Below, one piece after another: positions 54,315 to 63,948 of a DNA stretch of 64,000 nucleotides. Position numbers and translations under genes: made by a program. Source of the stretch: an uncultured Lachnospiraceae bacterium (GTDB taxonomy: Bacteria > Bacillota > Clostridia > Lachnospirales > Lachnospiraceae); the NCBI GenBank assembly GCA_900546495.1, contig URDN01000004.1, forward strand, positions 44,468 to 108,467. Direction: 5' to 3'. Under the pieces are notes generated by a model. The model saw nothing but the letters and a program-made list of their open reading frames with translations. It did not search any database and was not told the origin of the DNA. Numbering within the stretch: position 1 is the first letter of the stretch; each line of letters starts with the position of its first letter.

Positions 54315-55408
54315 TGGAGCTGAGAACGGAAAATCTTGTGGTGGGTTATGATAAGACACCACTGATCAAAGATGTAAATTTAAAAGTTGTTTCCGGACAG
54401 GTTCTGACGCTGATCGGACCAAACGGCGCCGGAAAATCTACGATTTTAAAAACCATTACCCGGCAGTTGAAACGCATTGGCGGAACAATCTATCTGGGCC
54501 AGGAATCCATGAATAATATGCGGGACAGCGAAGTTTCTAAAAGCCTTTCCATGGTTATGACAGAACGTCTGCAGACGGAACTCCTGACAGGACGGGATGT
54601 GGTGGCTTCCGGGCGCTATCCTTACACCGGCAGGTTTGGCATTTTATCCAAAGAGGACTGGGAAAAAGTAGACGAAGCCATTGCATTGGTGCATGCGCAG
54701 GATGTGCAGGATCAGGATTTTCGAAAAATGAGTGACGGACAGCGGCAACGTCTGATGCTTGCCCGGGCAATCTGTCAGGATACGGATATTCTGTTACTGG
54801 ATGAGCCGACGTCTTATCTGGATATGGGATTTAAGCTGGATATTCTGGCAAATATCCGGATGCTTGCCAGAGAGCGGAATCTGGCGATCATCATGTCGTT
54901 ACATGAGTTGGATCTGGCGCAGAAGGTGTCTGATACCATTGCCTGTGTGAAAGGAGACCATATCGATCGTATCGGTACACCGGAGGAGATCTTTTCCGGG
55001 GATTATGTACAACAGTTGTACGGTGTGACAGAGACGGCATTTGATCCGGTGACAGGAGAGGTCTTTTTGCAGGGAGCAAAGTCAGAGCCGAAGGTGTTTG
55101 TTATCGGCGGGTGTGGAAGCGGTATTGCGGCATATAACCGCCTGCAGCGGGAAAATGTGCCTTTTGTGGCAGGTATTTTGCAGAAAAATGATCTGGAATA
55201 TCCGACTGCCAGAGCGCTGGCCGCAGAGGTGGTTTCACAGAAAGCGTTTTATCCGATAGAAAATGCGCAGATTGAGGAAGCAAAAAAGTGGATGGAGCAG
55301 TGTGAAACCTGCATTTGTACTTTGCCGATGGAGGCATTTGGACCATTGAATGAAGCAAACAGGGAACTGTTAGAATATGCAAAAGAAATCGGAAAGTTTT
55401 CAATGTAA
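54311..55408 (+). CDS. ABC transporter ATPase with C-terminal extension (BtuD/FepC-like)
   Basis: 365 aa. Residues 1-255 are the ATPase: Walker A GPNGAGKST, signature MSDGQRQRLMLARAI, Walker B DILLLDEPTSYLD and the switch His in MSLHELDLA. The last ~105 residues (VFVIGGCGSGIAAYNRLQRENVPF..) form a separate Rossmann-like domain also seen in some Clostridial cobalamin-type ATPases; its role is not known. It ends the riboswitch operon; a bidirectional terminator follows. Confidence 0.93.
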   Translation: MMELRTENLVVGYDKTPLIKDVNLKVVSGQVLTLIGPNGAGKSTILKTITRQLKRIGGTIYLGQESMNNMRDSEVSKSLSMVMTERLQTELLTGRDVVASGRYPYTGRFGILSKEDWEKVDEAIALVHAQDVQDQDFRKMSDGQRQRLMLARAICQDTDILLLDEPTSYLDMGFKLDILANIRMLARERNLAIIMSLHELDLAQKVSDTIACVKGDHIDRIGTPEEIFSGDYVQQLYGVTETAFDPVTGEVFLQGAKSEPKVFVIGGCGSGIAAYNRLQRENVPFVAGILQKNDLEYPTARALAAEVVSQKAFYPIENAQIEEAKKWMEQCETCICTLPMEAFGPLNEANRELLEYAKEIGKFSM

Positions 55409-55474
55409 TAAAAAATGCTGAGTTTGGAAAATGCTGATAGAATGCTGAGAAATCTTAAGATAGAAAGTACGTGA

Positions 55475-55521
55475 AAAAAAGTCGTTGGCACTCTTAAAAA
55501 AGAATGTCAGCGACTTTTTTG
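55475..55521. terminator. Bidirectional terminator between the ABC ATPase and uracil permease genes
   Basis: AAAAAGTCGTTGGCA (55476-55490) and TGTCAGCGACTTTTTT (55505-55520) pair with a small G-U step. A-run left and T-run right serve both convergent operons. Confidence 0.9.
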
Positions 55522-55525
55522 TTAT

Positions 55526-56866
55526 TTAGTTTTCTTTTGTACTGCTTTCAAAGCTGTACTCATTTCCCGGAAGGATGGCATTTAATACAATACCAATAAT
55601 CGCTGCCAGAGCAAGACTGGTCAGTGTAATTGCTGTGCCTCCAACATGGAAAGTCAGACCGTCTGAGAAACCCAAACCGCAGACAAGGATACATGCTGCA
55701 ATAACAAGGTTACGGGATTTTGTCAGATCTACCTTATTTTCAACAACGTTGCGGATACCGACAGCGGAGATCATTCCATAAAGGATGAAACTGATACCAC
55801 CGATGATCGCAGCCGGAAGAGAACTGATGATCTCTGCCATTTTCGGAATGAAACTTAAGATAACGGCATAAAAAGCAGCCAGACGGATCACACGTGGGTC
55901 ATATACACGGCTCAGTGCCAGTACACTTGTATTTTCACCGTAAGTTGTGTTTGCCGGTCCACCAATCAGAGCGGAGAGGGCAGTTGCAAGACCATCACCG
56001 AGCAGTGTGCGGTGAAGTCCCGGATCTTCGATAAAGTTTTCACTAACCGTTGCGGAGATGGCGGAAATATCACCGACATGCTCCATCATGGATGCGATGG
56101 CGATCGGAGCCATTGCAAGGATGGCTGTGATGTTGAATTTGCAGAGGAAGAACCGCGGTACTCCGATAACGGCAGCATCAGCAAGACCGCTGAAGTTTAA
56201 GATGGCACTTCCGTCTGCACAGGTCATTCCGGCAGCGTTCATGATCAGGGCAGCCACATAGGATACGATGATACCCATCAGGATCGGGATGATCCTGAGC
56301 ATTCCTTTGCCCCAGATATTGAAGATGATAACGGTAGCAAGGGCGATTAGTGCCAGCGGCCAGTTACTGGAGGCGTTGGAGATTGCAGAAGGTGCAAGGC
56401 TCAGTCCGATACAGATGATGATTGGGCCGGTTACAACCGGCGGAAGGAAACGCATAACCCGGCGTACGCCAATGACCTTGATGATCAGGGATAATACCAG
56501 ATAGAGCAAACCGGCGATCAGGACACCACCACATGCATATGGAAGTTTTTCACCGTAGCTCATGTTTGCAAAAATTCCGGTATCCAGATTTGCAACTGTC
56601 TGGAAACCACCCAGAAATGCAAAGGAAGAACCGAGAAATGCAGGCACTTTAAAACGTGTCATTAAGTGGAACAGCAGAGTTCCGATTCCGGCACAGAACA
56701 GTGTTACCTGAATGGATAAACCTTCGCCGTGGAAATAAGTGTTTACCAGAACCGGAACAAGGATCGTTGCCCCAAACATGGCAAACATATGCTGAAGACC
56801 AAGGATCAGCATTTTCGGAAGCCCAAGCGTTCTGGCATCGTAGATGCCGTTTTCGTTTGTTTTCAT
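55526..56866 (-). CDS. uraA: Uracil permease (NCS2 family)
   Basis: 446 aa with AGGAG before the ATG. Fourteen hydrophobic segments. NCS2 signatures: LGLQHMFAMFGATILVPVL at the start, ASMMEHVGDISAISATVSENF in TM8 with the conserved Glu, and GGPANTTYGENTSVLALSRVYDP in TM10 with the second Glu. It imports uracil with protons. Divergent from upp, which converts the imported uracil to UMP, so the two form a salvage pair. Confidence 0.93.
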   Translation of the reverse strand: MKTNENGIYDARTLGLPKMLILGLQHMFAMFGATILVPVLVNTYFHGEGLSIQVTLFCAGIGTLLFHLMTRFKVPAFLGSSFAFLGGFQTVANLDTGIFANMSYGEKLPYACGGVLIAGLLYLVLSLIIKVIGVRRVMRFLPPVVTGPIIICIGLSLAPSAISNASSNWPLALIALATVIIFNIWGKGMLRIIPILMGIIVSYVAALIMNAAGMTCADGSAILNFSGLADAAVIGVPRFFLCKFNITAILAMAPIAIASMMEHVGDISAISATVSENFIEDPGLHRTLLGDGLATALSALIGGPANTTYGENTSVLALSRVYDPRVIRLAAFYAVILSFIPKMAEIISSLPAAIIGGISFILYGMISAVGIRNVVENKVDLTKSRNLVIAACILVCGLGFSDGLTFHVGGTAITLTSLALAAIIGIVLNAILPGNEYSFESSTKEN

Positions 56867-57213
56867 AAATTCATTCTCCTACTATTTTTATAACGATTTT
56901 ATGGTTACATGTTCTGATGATCAAGAATGCTCTCAGTATTCTTGCTGCGAGATGTGCGTCATGCTATGCATGACATATTTCCTTTGCGCATCTCTGCAAT
57001 CCAGCCGGAGGCTATATCAGATGGGAGTCATCTCTCATCTGGTATACAAAGCACTCATACATCAGACCCTGACTAATCAGTATAATGGAAAACAAAAAAG
57101 TGAGCAAGAAAATCTTGCGAATGGCGCGTGTGAACTGCAATGATGCGGTTGACTTATCACCTGCAATCCGTTATCCTTGAAGAAACGAGAAGTCTGGCCA
57201 GGAGGTTTTTTAG
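56867..57213. other. uraA-upp divergent intergenic region with strong hairpins
   Basis: Several inverted repeats: CAAGAATGC..GTATTCTTG (56922-56944), CGTCATGC-TAT-GCATGACA and GAGATG/CATCTC (about 56950-56997), and CAGATG../..CATCTG near 57020-57042. This is more structure than two promoters need. Pyrimidine attenuation is a natural guess, but no PyrR-binding loop or terminator was recognised with confidence. Confidence 0.35.
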
Positions 57214-57852
57214 ATGGAAAAAATGGAAAATGTATTTATCATGGATCATCCGCTGATCAAGCATAAAATATCAATGATCCGCAACAAAAATACAGGAACA
57301 AATGAGTTCCGTAAACTGATCGAGGAGATTGCCGTACTGATGGGATATGAAGCACTTCGCGATCTGCCAACCGAGGATGTGGAGATCGAGACTCCGATCG
57401 AGACATGCAAAAGCCCGATGATCTCCGGTAAAAAACTGGCGATCGTACCGGTCCTTCGTGCAGGTCTTGGAATGGTAAATGGTGTAACAACTCTGGTTCC
57501 GTCTGCAAAGATCGGACATATCGGTCTGTACCGTGATCCTGAGACACATGAACCGCATGAGTATTACTGCAAATTGCCGGATCCGATCGACCAGCGTCTC
57601 ATCGTAGTCGTAGACCCAATGCTTGCAACCGGTGGATCTGCTGTGGCAGCCGTAGATTTTATCAAAAAACATGGTGGAAAAAATATCAAATGCATGTTTG
57701 TTATCGCTGCACCGGAAGGTGTTAAGAGACTGCATGAGGCACATCCGGATGTTCAGATCTACATCGGACAGCTTGATCGTGAATTAAATGATCGTGCTTA
57801 TATCTGCCCGGGACTTGGCGATGCAGGAGATCGTATTTTCGGTACAAAATAA
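57214..57852 (+). CDS. upp: Uracil phosphoribosyltransferase
   Basis: 212 aa with CAGGAGG upstream. Typical type I UPRT of usual length (~209). The PRPP motif is VVVDPMLATGGSA, the uracil-site end is YICPGLGDAGDRIFGTK, and APVLRAGL-like VPVLRAGLGMV lies near residue 75. It makes UMP from uracil and PRPP in the cytoplasm. Partner of the divergent uraA. Confidence 0.97.
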   Translation: MEKMENVFIMDHPLIKHKISMIRNKNTGTNEFRKLIEEIAVLMGYEALRDLPTEDVEIETPIETCKSPMISGKKLAIVPVLRAGLGMVNGVTTLVPSAKIGHIGLYRDPETHEPHEYYCKLPDPIDQRLIVVVDPMLATGGSAVAAVDFIKKHGGKNIKCMFVIAAPEGVKRLHEAHPDVQIYIGQLDRELNDRAYICPGLGDAGDRIFGTK

Positions 57853-57883
57853 GAATATAAAGTGTGTGCATAGCATACAAGTA

Positions 57884-57925
57884 GAAGGCGTAAGTATGCT
57901 TCGGCATATTTGCGCTTTCTCTGTT
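57884..57925 (+). terminator. Terminator between upp and the GH3 gene
   Basis: A 16 bp stem GAAGGCGTAAGTATGC / GCATATTTGCGCTTTC capped by a stable TTCG loop (57900-57903), followed by TCTGTTTT. The GH3 Shine-Dalgarno sequence AAGGAGGG follows at once. Confidence 0.85.
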
Positions 57926-57940
57926 TTAAGGAGGGTTATC

Positions 57941-60505
57941 ATGAAACTGAGAAAAAGAGGGTACGTGGGAACAACATCCACAGAGATGTCACAGCGTGAA
58001 AAAGACAATGCCATTCTTGCAAGGGAAGCGGCAGCGGAAGGTTTTGTATTATTAAAGAATGAAGCACAGACACTGCCTTTGGAGCCGGGAACAAAAATCG
58101 GTCTGTATGGTGCGGGAGCGGTATGCACTATCAAAGGAGGAACAGGTTCCGGAGATGTCAATAACCGATATAATATCAATATTTATGATGGACTGAAAAA
58201 TGCAGGGTATGAGGTCACAAGCGGAGATTGGCTGGACGGCTATGACAGTTGTTATGTGCAGGCGCGGGAGAGCTGGAAGACAGAGATTTTCCGGAAACTG
58301 AAGGAAGAATGCAACGGAAATTTTTTTGAAGCCTATTCCACAACTCCGTTTTCCATGCCGGCAGGAGCTGCTATTGATGCAGCAGCGGCAAAAGCAGATG
58401 GCGCAGAGGTTGGCATTTATGTGCTTGCCCGGATTGCGGGTGAAAATGCTGACCGTAGGGACGAGCCGGGGGATTACTATATTACAGAAGAAGAACGGAC
58501 ACAGATTGCGACGTTATGCGAAGCCTATGAAAAAGTTATTCTGGTGGTAAATACCGGTGGACTGATCGACCTTGCTTTTACCGATGAATTTTCCAATATC
58601 ACAGCAATTTTGCAGTTTGTGCAGGCAGGTCAGGAGGGCGGTAACGCACTGGCAGATGTGATTTCGGGCAAAGTAACTCCTTCCGGAAAAATGACGGATA
58701 CCTGGGCATTGGATTACATGGATTATCCGAATGCGGCATATTTCAGCCACAAGAGCGGTGATGTTTATCGGGAAGAATACAAGGAAGGCATTTATGTCGG
58801 ATACCGATATTTTGATACTTTTGACGTTCCGGTGCGTTACAGCTTTGGTTATGGATTGTCTTACACCGACTTTGACATAAAAGTAACAGATGTTTCAAAG
58901 AAGATATCATCAAAAGGAAGACCGTCTTTTTCCGTTTCTGTTGATGTGACAAATATTGGCGCTGCGTATTCTGGAAAAGAGGTTGTTCAGGTATATGTTT
59001 CCTGCCCGCAGGGAAAACTGCCAAAAGAATTTCGCCGTCTGACCGCTTTTGAAAAAACAAAACTTCTGGCACCGGGTGAGACACAGTCTCTGGAACTGAT
59101 CACAGATTTGTATCACCTTGCATCCTATTCAGAAGAACAGGCAGCATGGATGCTGGAGGAAGGTATGTATGGTATCTGGATTGGAAATTCGTTATCCGAA
59201 GCGGTTCTTTGCGGCAGATTTCGGTTGAATGAGGATAAAATACTGGTGCAGTGTGAACATATCTGCCCATTAAAAGAAAAACTGGAAGAATTGCAGCCGG
59301 ATAAGGAGAAACTGGAAGCAAAGCAGGAGGCCTGGATACAGGAAGCAAATAAGGAACAATTGCCATACTTCCGAATTTGGGCAGAAAATCTGCCGACAGC
59401 CACCATTATATATCAGGAATTGCAAGATCATTATCCGGGCAGAGCCGGTGAGATCGTGGATCAGTTATCTACAGATGAACTGATTGCCTTAGCCACCGGA
59501 GATCCGGCAAAAGATCAGGGGGCAAGTGCTCTTGGTTCTGCAGGACAGACTGTTCCGGGTGCGGCAGCAGAGACCGTTAACGTGGCAGAAAAAGATCCTT
59601 ATAATGTGGCAAGTATCGTGCTTGCTGATGGACCGGCGGGCTTACGTCTGCGCAGTGAGTATCAGGTGCGGGAGGACGGAAGTATTGACGGTGGAGATTT
59701 TCTGGATGGCTTTGAGAATGGCTATTTTGCAGAGCCGAAGGAGCCGACCGGAACGGTATATCATCAGTATTGTACAGCCATCCCGGTAGGAACCTTACTG
59801 GCACAGAGCTGGAATCTGGATCTGATGAAAAAACTTGGTCAGATGATCGCCGGGGAAATGAATGAATTTGAAGTAACTTTGTGGCTGGCACCGGGCATGA
59901 GTCTGCACCGGAATCCGTTGTGTGGCAGAAATTTTGAATATTATTCTGAAGATCCGCTGCTGGCAGGCAGGATGGCTTCAGCCATGACACTTGGCGTACA
60001 GTCCGTACCGGGATGTGGCACAACAATCAAACATTATGCCTGCAACAATCAGGAAGATAATCGTATGGGTTCCGATTCCATTTTATCAGAACGAACCTTA
60101 CGTGAGATTTACTTGAAGGGATTTGAAATTGCAATCTGTAATGCACAGCCGATGGCGATGATGACATCTTACAATCTGATCAATGGTGTACATGCGGCAA
60201 ACAGTTATGATATCTGTACAAAAGCTGCCCGTGACGAGTGGGGATTTGAAGGTGCCATTATGACAGACTGGACAACGACCACAGATTCTACCGCCGGCGA
60301 ATGTACGGCAGCAGGTTGTATGAAAGCCGGAAATGATATGGTTATGCCGGGTGATATACGGGATCATGCAAGCATCCGTCAGGCATTAGAGGATGGTTCT
60401 CTGGATATCCGGGAACTGAAACGCTGTGTATACCATACAGTTAAAATAATACTGCAGTCCAATCAGTATGAGGATGCAGTAAGCTATGAGGATCAGTTTA
60501 AATAA
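57941..60505 (+). CDS. Glycoside hydrolase family 3, permuted domain order
   Basis: 854 aa from ATG 57941, with AAGGAGGG five bases ahead; the frame is open further upstream but without a start signal. The usual C-terminal GH3 domain comes first (REAAAEGFVLLKNEAQTLPL at ~25-45; SGKVTPSGKMTDTWALD at ~245). Then the fibronectin-like domain (~300-415: YVGYRYFDTFDVPVRYSFGYGLSYT). The catalytic barrel comes last (~480-840: GRNFEYYSEDPLLAGRM, KHYACNNQEDNRMGSD and the nucleophile Asp in AIMTDWTTT). This C-before-N order is known from some ruminal Clostridial beta-glucosidases. No signal peptide, so cytoplasmic cleavage of imported oligosaccharides is likely. Substrate not fixed; beta-glucosides or galactan-derived sugars are possible. 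Confidence 0.9.
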   Translation: MKLRKRGYVGTTSTEMSQREKDNAILAREAAAEGFVLLKNEAQTLPLEPGTKIGLYGAGAVCTIKGGTGSGDVNNRYNINIYDGLKNAGYEVTSGDWLDGYDSCYVQARESWKTEIFRKLKEECNGNFFEAYSTTPFSMPAGAAIDAAAAKADGAEVGIYVLARIAGENADRRDEPGDYYITEEERTQIATLCEAYEKVILVVNTGGLIDLAFTDEFSNITAILQFVQAGQEGGNALADVISGKVTPSGKMTDTWALDYMDYPNAAYFSHKSGDVYREEYKEGIYVGYRYFDTFDVPVRYSFGYGLSYTDFDIKVTDVSKKISSKGRPSFSVSVDVTNIGAAYSGKEVVQVYVSCPQGKLPKEFRRLTAFEKTKLLAPGETQSLELITDLYHLASYSEEQAAWMLEEGMYGIWIGNSLSEAVLCGRFRLNEDKILVQCEHICPLKEKLEELQPDKEKLEAKQEAWIQEANKEQLPYFRIWAENLPTATIIYQELQDHYPGRAGEIVDQLSTDELIALATGDPAKDQGASALGSAGQTVPGAAAETVNVAEKDPYNVASIVLADGPAGLRLRSEYQVREDGSIDGGDFLDGFENGYFAEPKEPTGTVYHQYCTAIPVGTLLAQSWNLDLMKKLGQMIAGEMNEFEVTLWLAPGMSLHRNPLCGRNFEYYSEDPLLAGRMASAMTLGVQSVPGCGTTIKHYACNNQEDNRMGSDSILSERTLREIYLKGFEIAICNAQPMAMMTSYNLINGVHAANSYDICTKAARDEWGFEGAIMTDWTTTTDSTAGECTAAGCMKAGNDMVMPGDIRDHASIRQALEDGSLDIRELKRCVYHTVKIILQSNQYEDAVSYEDQFK

Positions 60506-61148
60506 TACAGATACTGTCATGGGTGATTTGACATGTCAGATACCACACATCCACGCTATTCCTCAGAGCTTCCGCTAGAACTTCGCCAAAAGCAGGGTGT
60601 GTGGTCATATTTGGCCGGACAACAGAAACATTTGGCATAGCAATCACAAAAGCAAGGATACAGTGGTAGCCTTGCTTTTTTGCATGGATCAGTTCTTTTA
60701 CATGACGGACAGCACGTTCACTTGGAGCATCCGGGAAATAGCCGATGCCGTTGATCTCCAGTGTACAGCCTTTGACCTCCATCAGATATTTTTCGTCTCC
60801 TTTTTCCATATAAAAATCGAGACGGGAATCGTCGTATTTGTATTCCGGTTTGATAAACGTATAATCCTGGGTGGCGAGCCATTCGCCAACGATCTTATTC
60901 GGAGCCTGACTGTCGATATTTACCCAGCCAAGGGATTCTTTGTATACACTAATCAGATCATATTTTGTTTTGCGGTTCGGATTGTCCGAACAGGTCAGAG
61001 CTACCTTTGCATCGGGAAAAAGCAGTTCTCCCATGCGACCGGTATTTTTGACATGTACGGTTTCTAAGGAACCATTGATTATTACTTCTGCCACAAAACG
61101 ATTGTGGCGGCGGACAAAGGTGCCCGTGACAACGTTTTTGTATCTCAT
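60498..61148 (-). CDS. sfsA: SfsA family protein (DNA/RNA nuclease)
   Basis: 216 aa. Family landmarks: FVRRHNRFVAEV at the start, HVKNTGRMGELL, RKTKYDLISV, then the nuclease-like core DSRLDFYMEKGDEKYLMEVKGCTLE and GYFPDAPSERAVRHVKEL. Early work linked sfsA to sugar fermentation; the fold is now placed with nucleases. GGAGAC lies ~13 bases before the start. It overlaps the end of the convergent GH3 gene by eight bases and follows the CDF gene closely, so the two likely share a transcript. Confidence 0.93.
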   Translation of the reverse strand: MRYKNVVTGTFVRRHNRFVAEVIINGSLETVHVKNTGRMGELLFPDAKVALTCSDNPNRKTKYDLISVYKESLGWVNIDSQAPNKIVGEWLATQDYTFIKPEYKYDDSRLDFYMEKGDEKYLMEVKGCTLEINGIGYFPDAPSERAVRHVKELIHAKKQGYHCILAFVIAMPNVSVVRPNMTTHPAFGEVLAEALRNSVDVWYLTCQITHDSICII

Positions 61149-61156
61149 TTAAAAAA

Positions 61157-62110
61157 TTAGTCTCCTTCTTCCGTATGAGCCTTAATCTTTTCCTCATCCA
61201 TACTGTCTAACTGAATATCCGGTAACAGTTCAAAATAAAAATCCTGATATTTTTCTGCCAGAGCAGCAATGCATTTTGTCTGCAAGATCTGGAATTTTGA
61301 CAGCGAGATAATATCTTTGTCAAAAGTAATGTATACACTGATCCAGAGTTTTCGTCCGGTGCGGACAATATCGTAATACAGATTCTTGTGCCCGTAACCG
61401 CCGATGATCGGTTCTACGGTCGCTTTGATATCGTCTACGGTCTCTGCTTCCGGCGGCCAGAGCATCAGATCACGAAGTCCGGTAATAACCGTTTTGATCG
61501 GTGTCGGCAGCATGAATGCAGACAATATGATGGTGATGATCTGATCCAGATACGGTGTCAGACGCTGAAACCATGCGAACGGAACGATGATTGGAAGCAA
61601 AAATGCGATTGCCATTCCAAAGGAAACCACGCAGTCGATCTTCCATGTCTGTAATTCAATATTCACGATCGGTGAACTCATATGTTTGTTTTTAAAATGG
61701 AGACAGATTGCCACGGTCAGACTTAAGGCGCAGGCAAAAAGCTCAAAAGCCGAAATGGTGTTAAAGGATACGGTATGTCCCCCATGAAGCAGCAGATGGA
61801 TATTGTTAAAAATCAATCCAAAGGTAACTGCCGCCATGATGGCACCTTTGACTACCACGAATCCGGTTTCTACTTGGGTAAATCCAAAGGGATGCTGTTC
61901 ACTGGCAGGGCGGTAGAGCAACGGGATCAGAAAAATCGATGGGAGCATCATAAAAAATTCAACACTGTCGTAAACCGCATCCAGAAGTACCGCTTGAGAA
62001 CCGGAGAAAACAGCCATGCCGATTTCCACGATGGCAAAGACGAGACTGCCGTATAGAGACAGTGTCATTGCTGATTTTTCTCTTTTCTGTGTTTTTTTTC
62101 CTACATGCAT
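61157..62110 (-). CDS. Cation diffusion facilitator family transporter
   Basis: 317 aa from ATG 62110 (MHVGKKTQKR), preceded by AGAGG; the longer start at 62191 lacks one. Five to six hydrophobic segments. The transport-site pattern DAVYDSVEFF lies in TM2, a second site is around WKIDC in TM5, and the cytoplasmic C-terminal domain starts near VDDIKATVEPII. Members export Zn2+, Mn2+, Fe2+ or similar; the DxxxD form in TM2 differs from zinc-specific HxxxD. Metal not assignable. Confidence 0.88.
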   Translation of the reverse strand: MHVGKKTQKREKSAMTLSLYGSLVFAIVEIGMAVFSGSQAVLLDAVYDSVEFFMMLPSIFLIPLLYRPASEQHPFGFTQVETGFVVVKGAIMAAVTFGLIFNNIHLLLHGGHTVSFNTISAFELFACALSLTVAICLHFKNKHMSSPIVNIELQTWKIDCVVSFGMAIAFLLPIIVPFAWFQRLTPYLDQIITIILSAFMLPTPIKTVITGLRDLMLWPPEAETVDDIKATVEPIIGGYGHKNLYYDIVRTGRKLWISVYITFDKDIISLSKFQILQTKCIAALAEKYQDFYFELLPDIQLDSMDEEKIKAHTEEGD

Positions 62111-62206
62111 AAATAGAACCTCTTTTGTAAATATGTTTTTTATATGGCAAAATTGCATTCGGATGCATTTATATAGTTCTTGTTGTATCAAATGACTGGT
62201 TGTATT

Positions 62207-63771
62207 TTACATAAGCTGCGCAAATAACCGTAAAATCAACTGTCCCAGACGCAGGTGTGCGCCGAGCCCGGTTTTGTATTTTTCGGTCACTTCACGGCAT
62301 TGTGAAAATGTATGTTTGAAATCATGTTTTATCTCATCGACCGCTGGGCAATCTACCATGAAACAGCCATTTTCAAAATGGTGATACAGACTGCGGTAAT
62401 CCAGATTGATGGTACCGCAGGTAGCCATACGGTCATCGGCGATGCTCATTTTTGCATGACAGAATCCAGGTGTCCATTCAAAAATACGGACTCCGTTGGA
62501 AACCAGTTGATGGTAAAAAGAGCGGGTAACGCTGTAAACCATCTTTTTATCCGGGATTCCTGGTGTGATAATGCGGACATCCACACCACGTTTTGCAGCC
62601 AGAGACAGAGCGTGTGACATTTCATCGGTAATGATCAGATACGGTGTGATAAACCAGCAGTAATGCTCCGCTTTATTAGCCATACTGATATAGACTTCTT
62701 CTCCCACCTGCTCATCATCCAGAGGGCTGTCAGCATAAGGCTGGACATATCCGTGCTGAATCGATTGATATTGGTACTCTGTCAGATAAGGTTCAAAAGA
62801 ACGATCGCTTGGCAGACTCTTTTTGATCGCATTCCACATTTCCAGAAATGTGATGGTCAGAGATCTGACGGCATCGCCCTCCAGACGGATGCCTGTATCT
62901 TTCCATTTTCCATAAGGGTGAGAAAATCCAAAATATTCGTTTGCAAGATTATAGCCGCCGGTAAAGCCTATTTTTCCATCAATGACGGTAATTTTGCGAT
63001 GATCGCGGTTGTTCAAAAATAAATTAACACCCGGAACAAAAGGATTAAATACACGGCAGGCAATGCCTAGAGCTTCCAGTTGTATCGCAAAATCATGATT
63101 CAAAAAGCTGATAGAACCCATGTCATCGTAAAAAACACGGACTTCGACACCTGCTTTTGCTCGTTCTGCCAGTACATCCTGAATTTTCTGCCATGCATCG
63201 GCATTTTCAATGGCATGATATTCCATAAAAATAAATTTTTCGGCTTTTGCCAGATCGACAAGTTGTGCTTCCAGTCCCTGTACAGCTTCCGGATAATAGG
63301 TAATATCCGTATTTTGATAAACAGGATAAGCAGCATTTCGGTACAGATAATCAGAAATGCTTCCGGCTGGCGCATAATGTTTTTTCAGGCGATGTGAAAT
63401 ATCGTGATTTTGCGGCAGACACGGCAGCAAAATGGCATCAATTTTCTGATAACGTCTGCGCATATTGCGGGTACCTTTGTTTGAAACATCAGATACAGAC
63501 AGACACCGAGTACTGGTATGATCAGAATTAATATGATCCATGGCATTTTCAGGGAAGATGTTTTGTTTTTGCTGTAAATATATAAAACGAGGATCAGTAC
63601 AAGAATTTTTGTTAAGGCATTGATCCATGGCATTTGTGTATTCAGACGTTTCATAACAGCAATAAAAAAGGCAATCTGAAGAAAAATTGCCAGAAGACAG
63701 AAGAAAAGACGTTTGATACTGTTTTTTGTTTTACTTCGACTTTCCATTGTGTGATGCTGTGTCTTGGCCAT
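62207..63771 (-). pseudogene. cls: Cardiolipin synthase gene with a one-base frameshift
   Basis: Start ATG 63771 (MAKTQHHTMESR) with AAAGGA upstream. The N-terminal part has two to three membrane helices (to ..CLYLMFQTK). It then leaves frame near 63475, and the rest (GTRNMRRRYQKI on) continues in another frame to 62207. Adding one G in the AAAGGTACC stretch restores a continuous ~520 aa protein. Both phospholipase D motifs are intact: HRKITVIDGKIGFTGGYN and HAKMSIADDRMATCGTIN. If real, the shift would give only a ~100 aa membrane peptide. A sequencing or assembly error, or slippage in the GG run, is equally possible. Confidence 0.85.
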
Positions 63772-63821
63772 TGTGCTGTCATCCTTTCTATGGCGTAAAT
63801 ATCGTTTTGTATACAGTGTTT

Positions 63822-63871
63822 TGACACCAAAATTTTGATTACACGGATTGTTCCGTGCTTTGCACTCATTA
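63822..63871 (-). repeat. Partial inverted copy of the ribD-ribE element
   Basis: On the minus strand GTGCAAAGCACGGAACAATCCGTGTAATCAA followed by an AATTTTGGTGTCAAAACA end. This matches 9070-9121 apart from the final word, which is inverted. It lies just before the cls start, in the same orientation relative to the gene as at ribE. Confidence 0.7.
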
Positions 63872-63948
63872 TGATACCATAATTTTTCCACACAGCAAGA
63901 AAAAATCTGTTACAATAAAGAAAAAGTACTTTTGCATGGCAGAATAAA

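Noticed and set aside
57180..57213. PyrR-binding loop over the upp ribosome binding site (AGTCTGGCCAGGAGG)
   Set aside because: Only loosely like the PyrR consensus and with no terminator or antiterminator partner, so not called as a feature.
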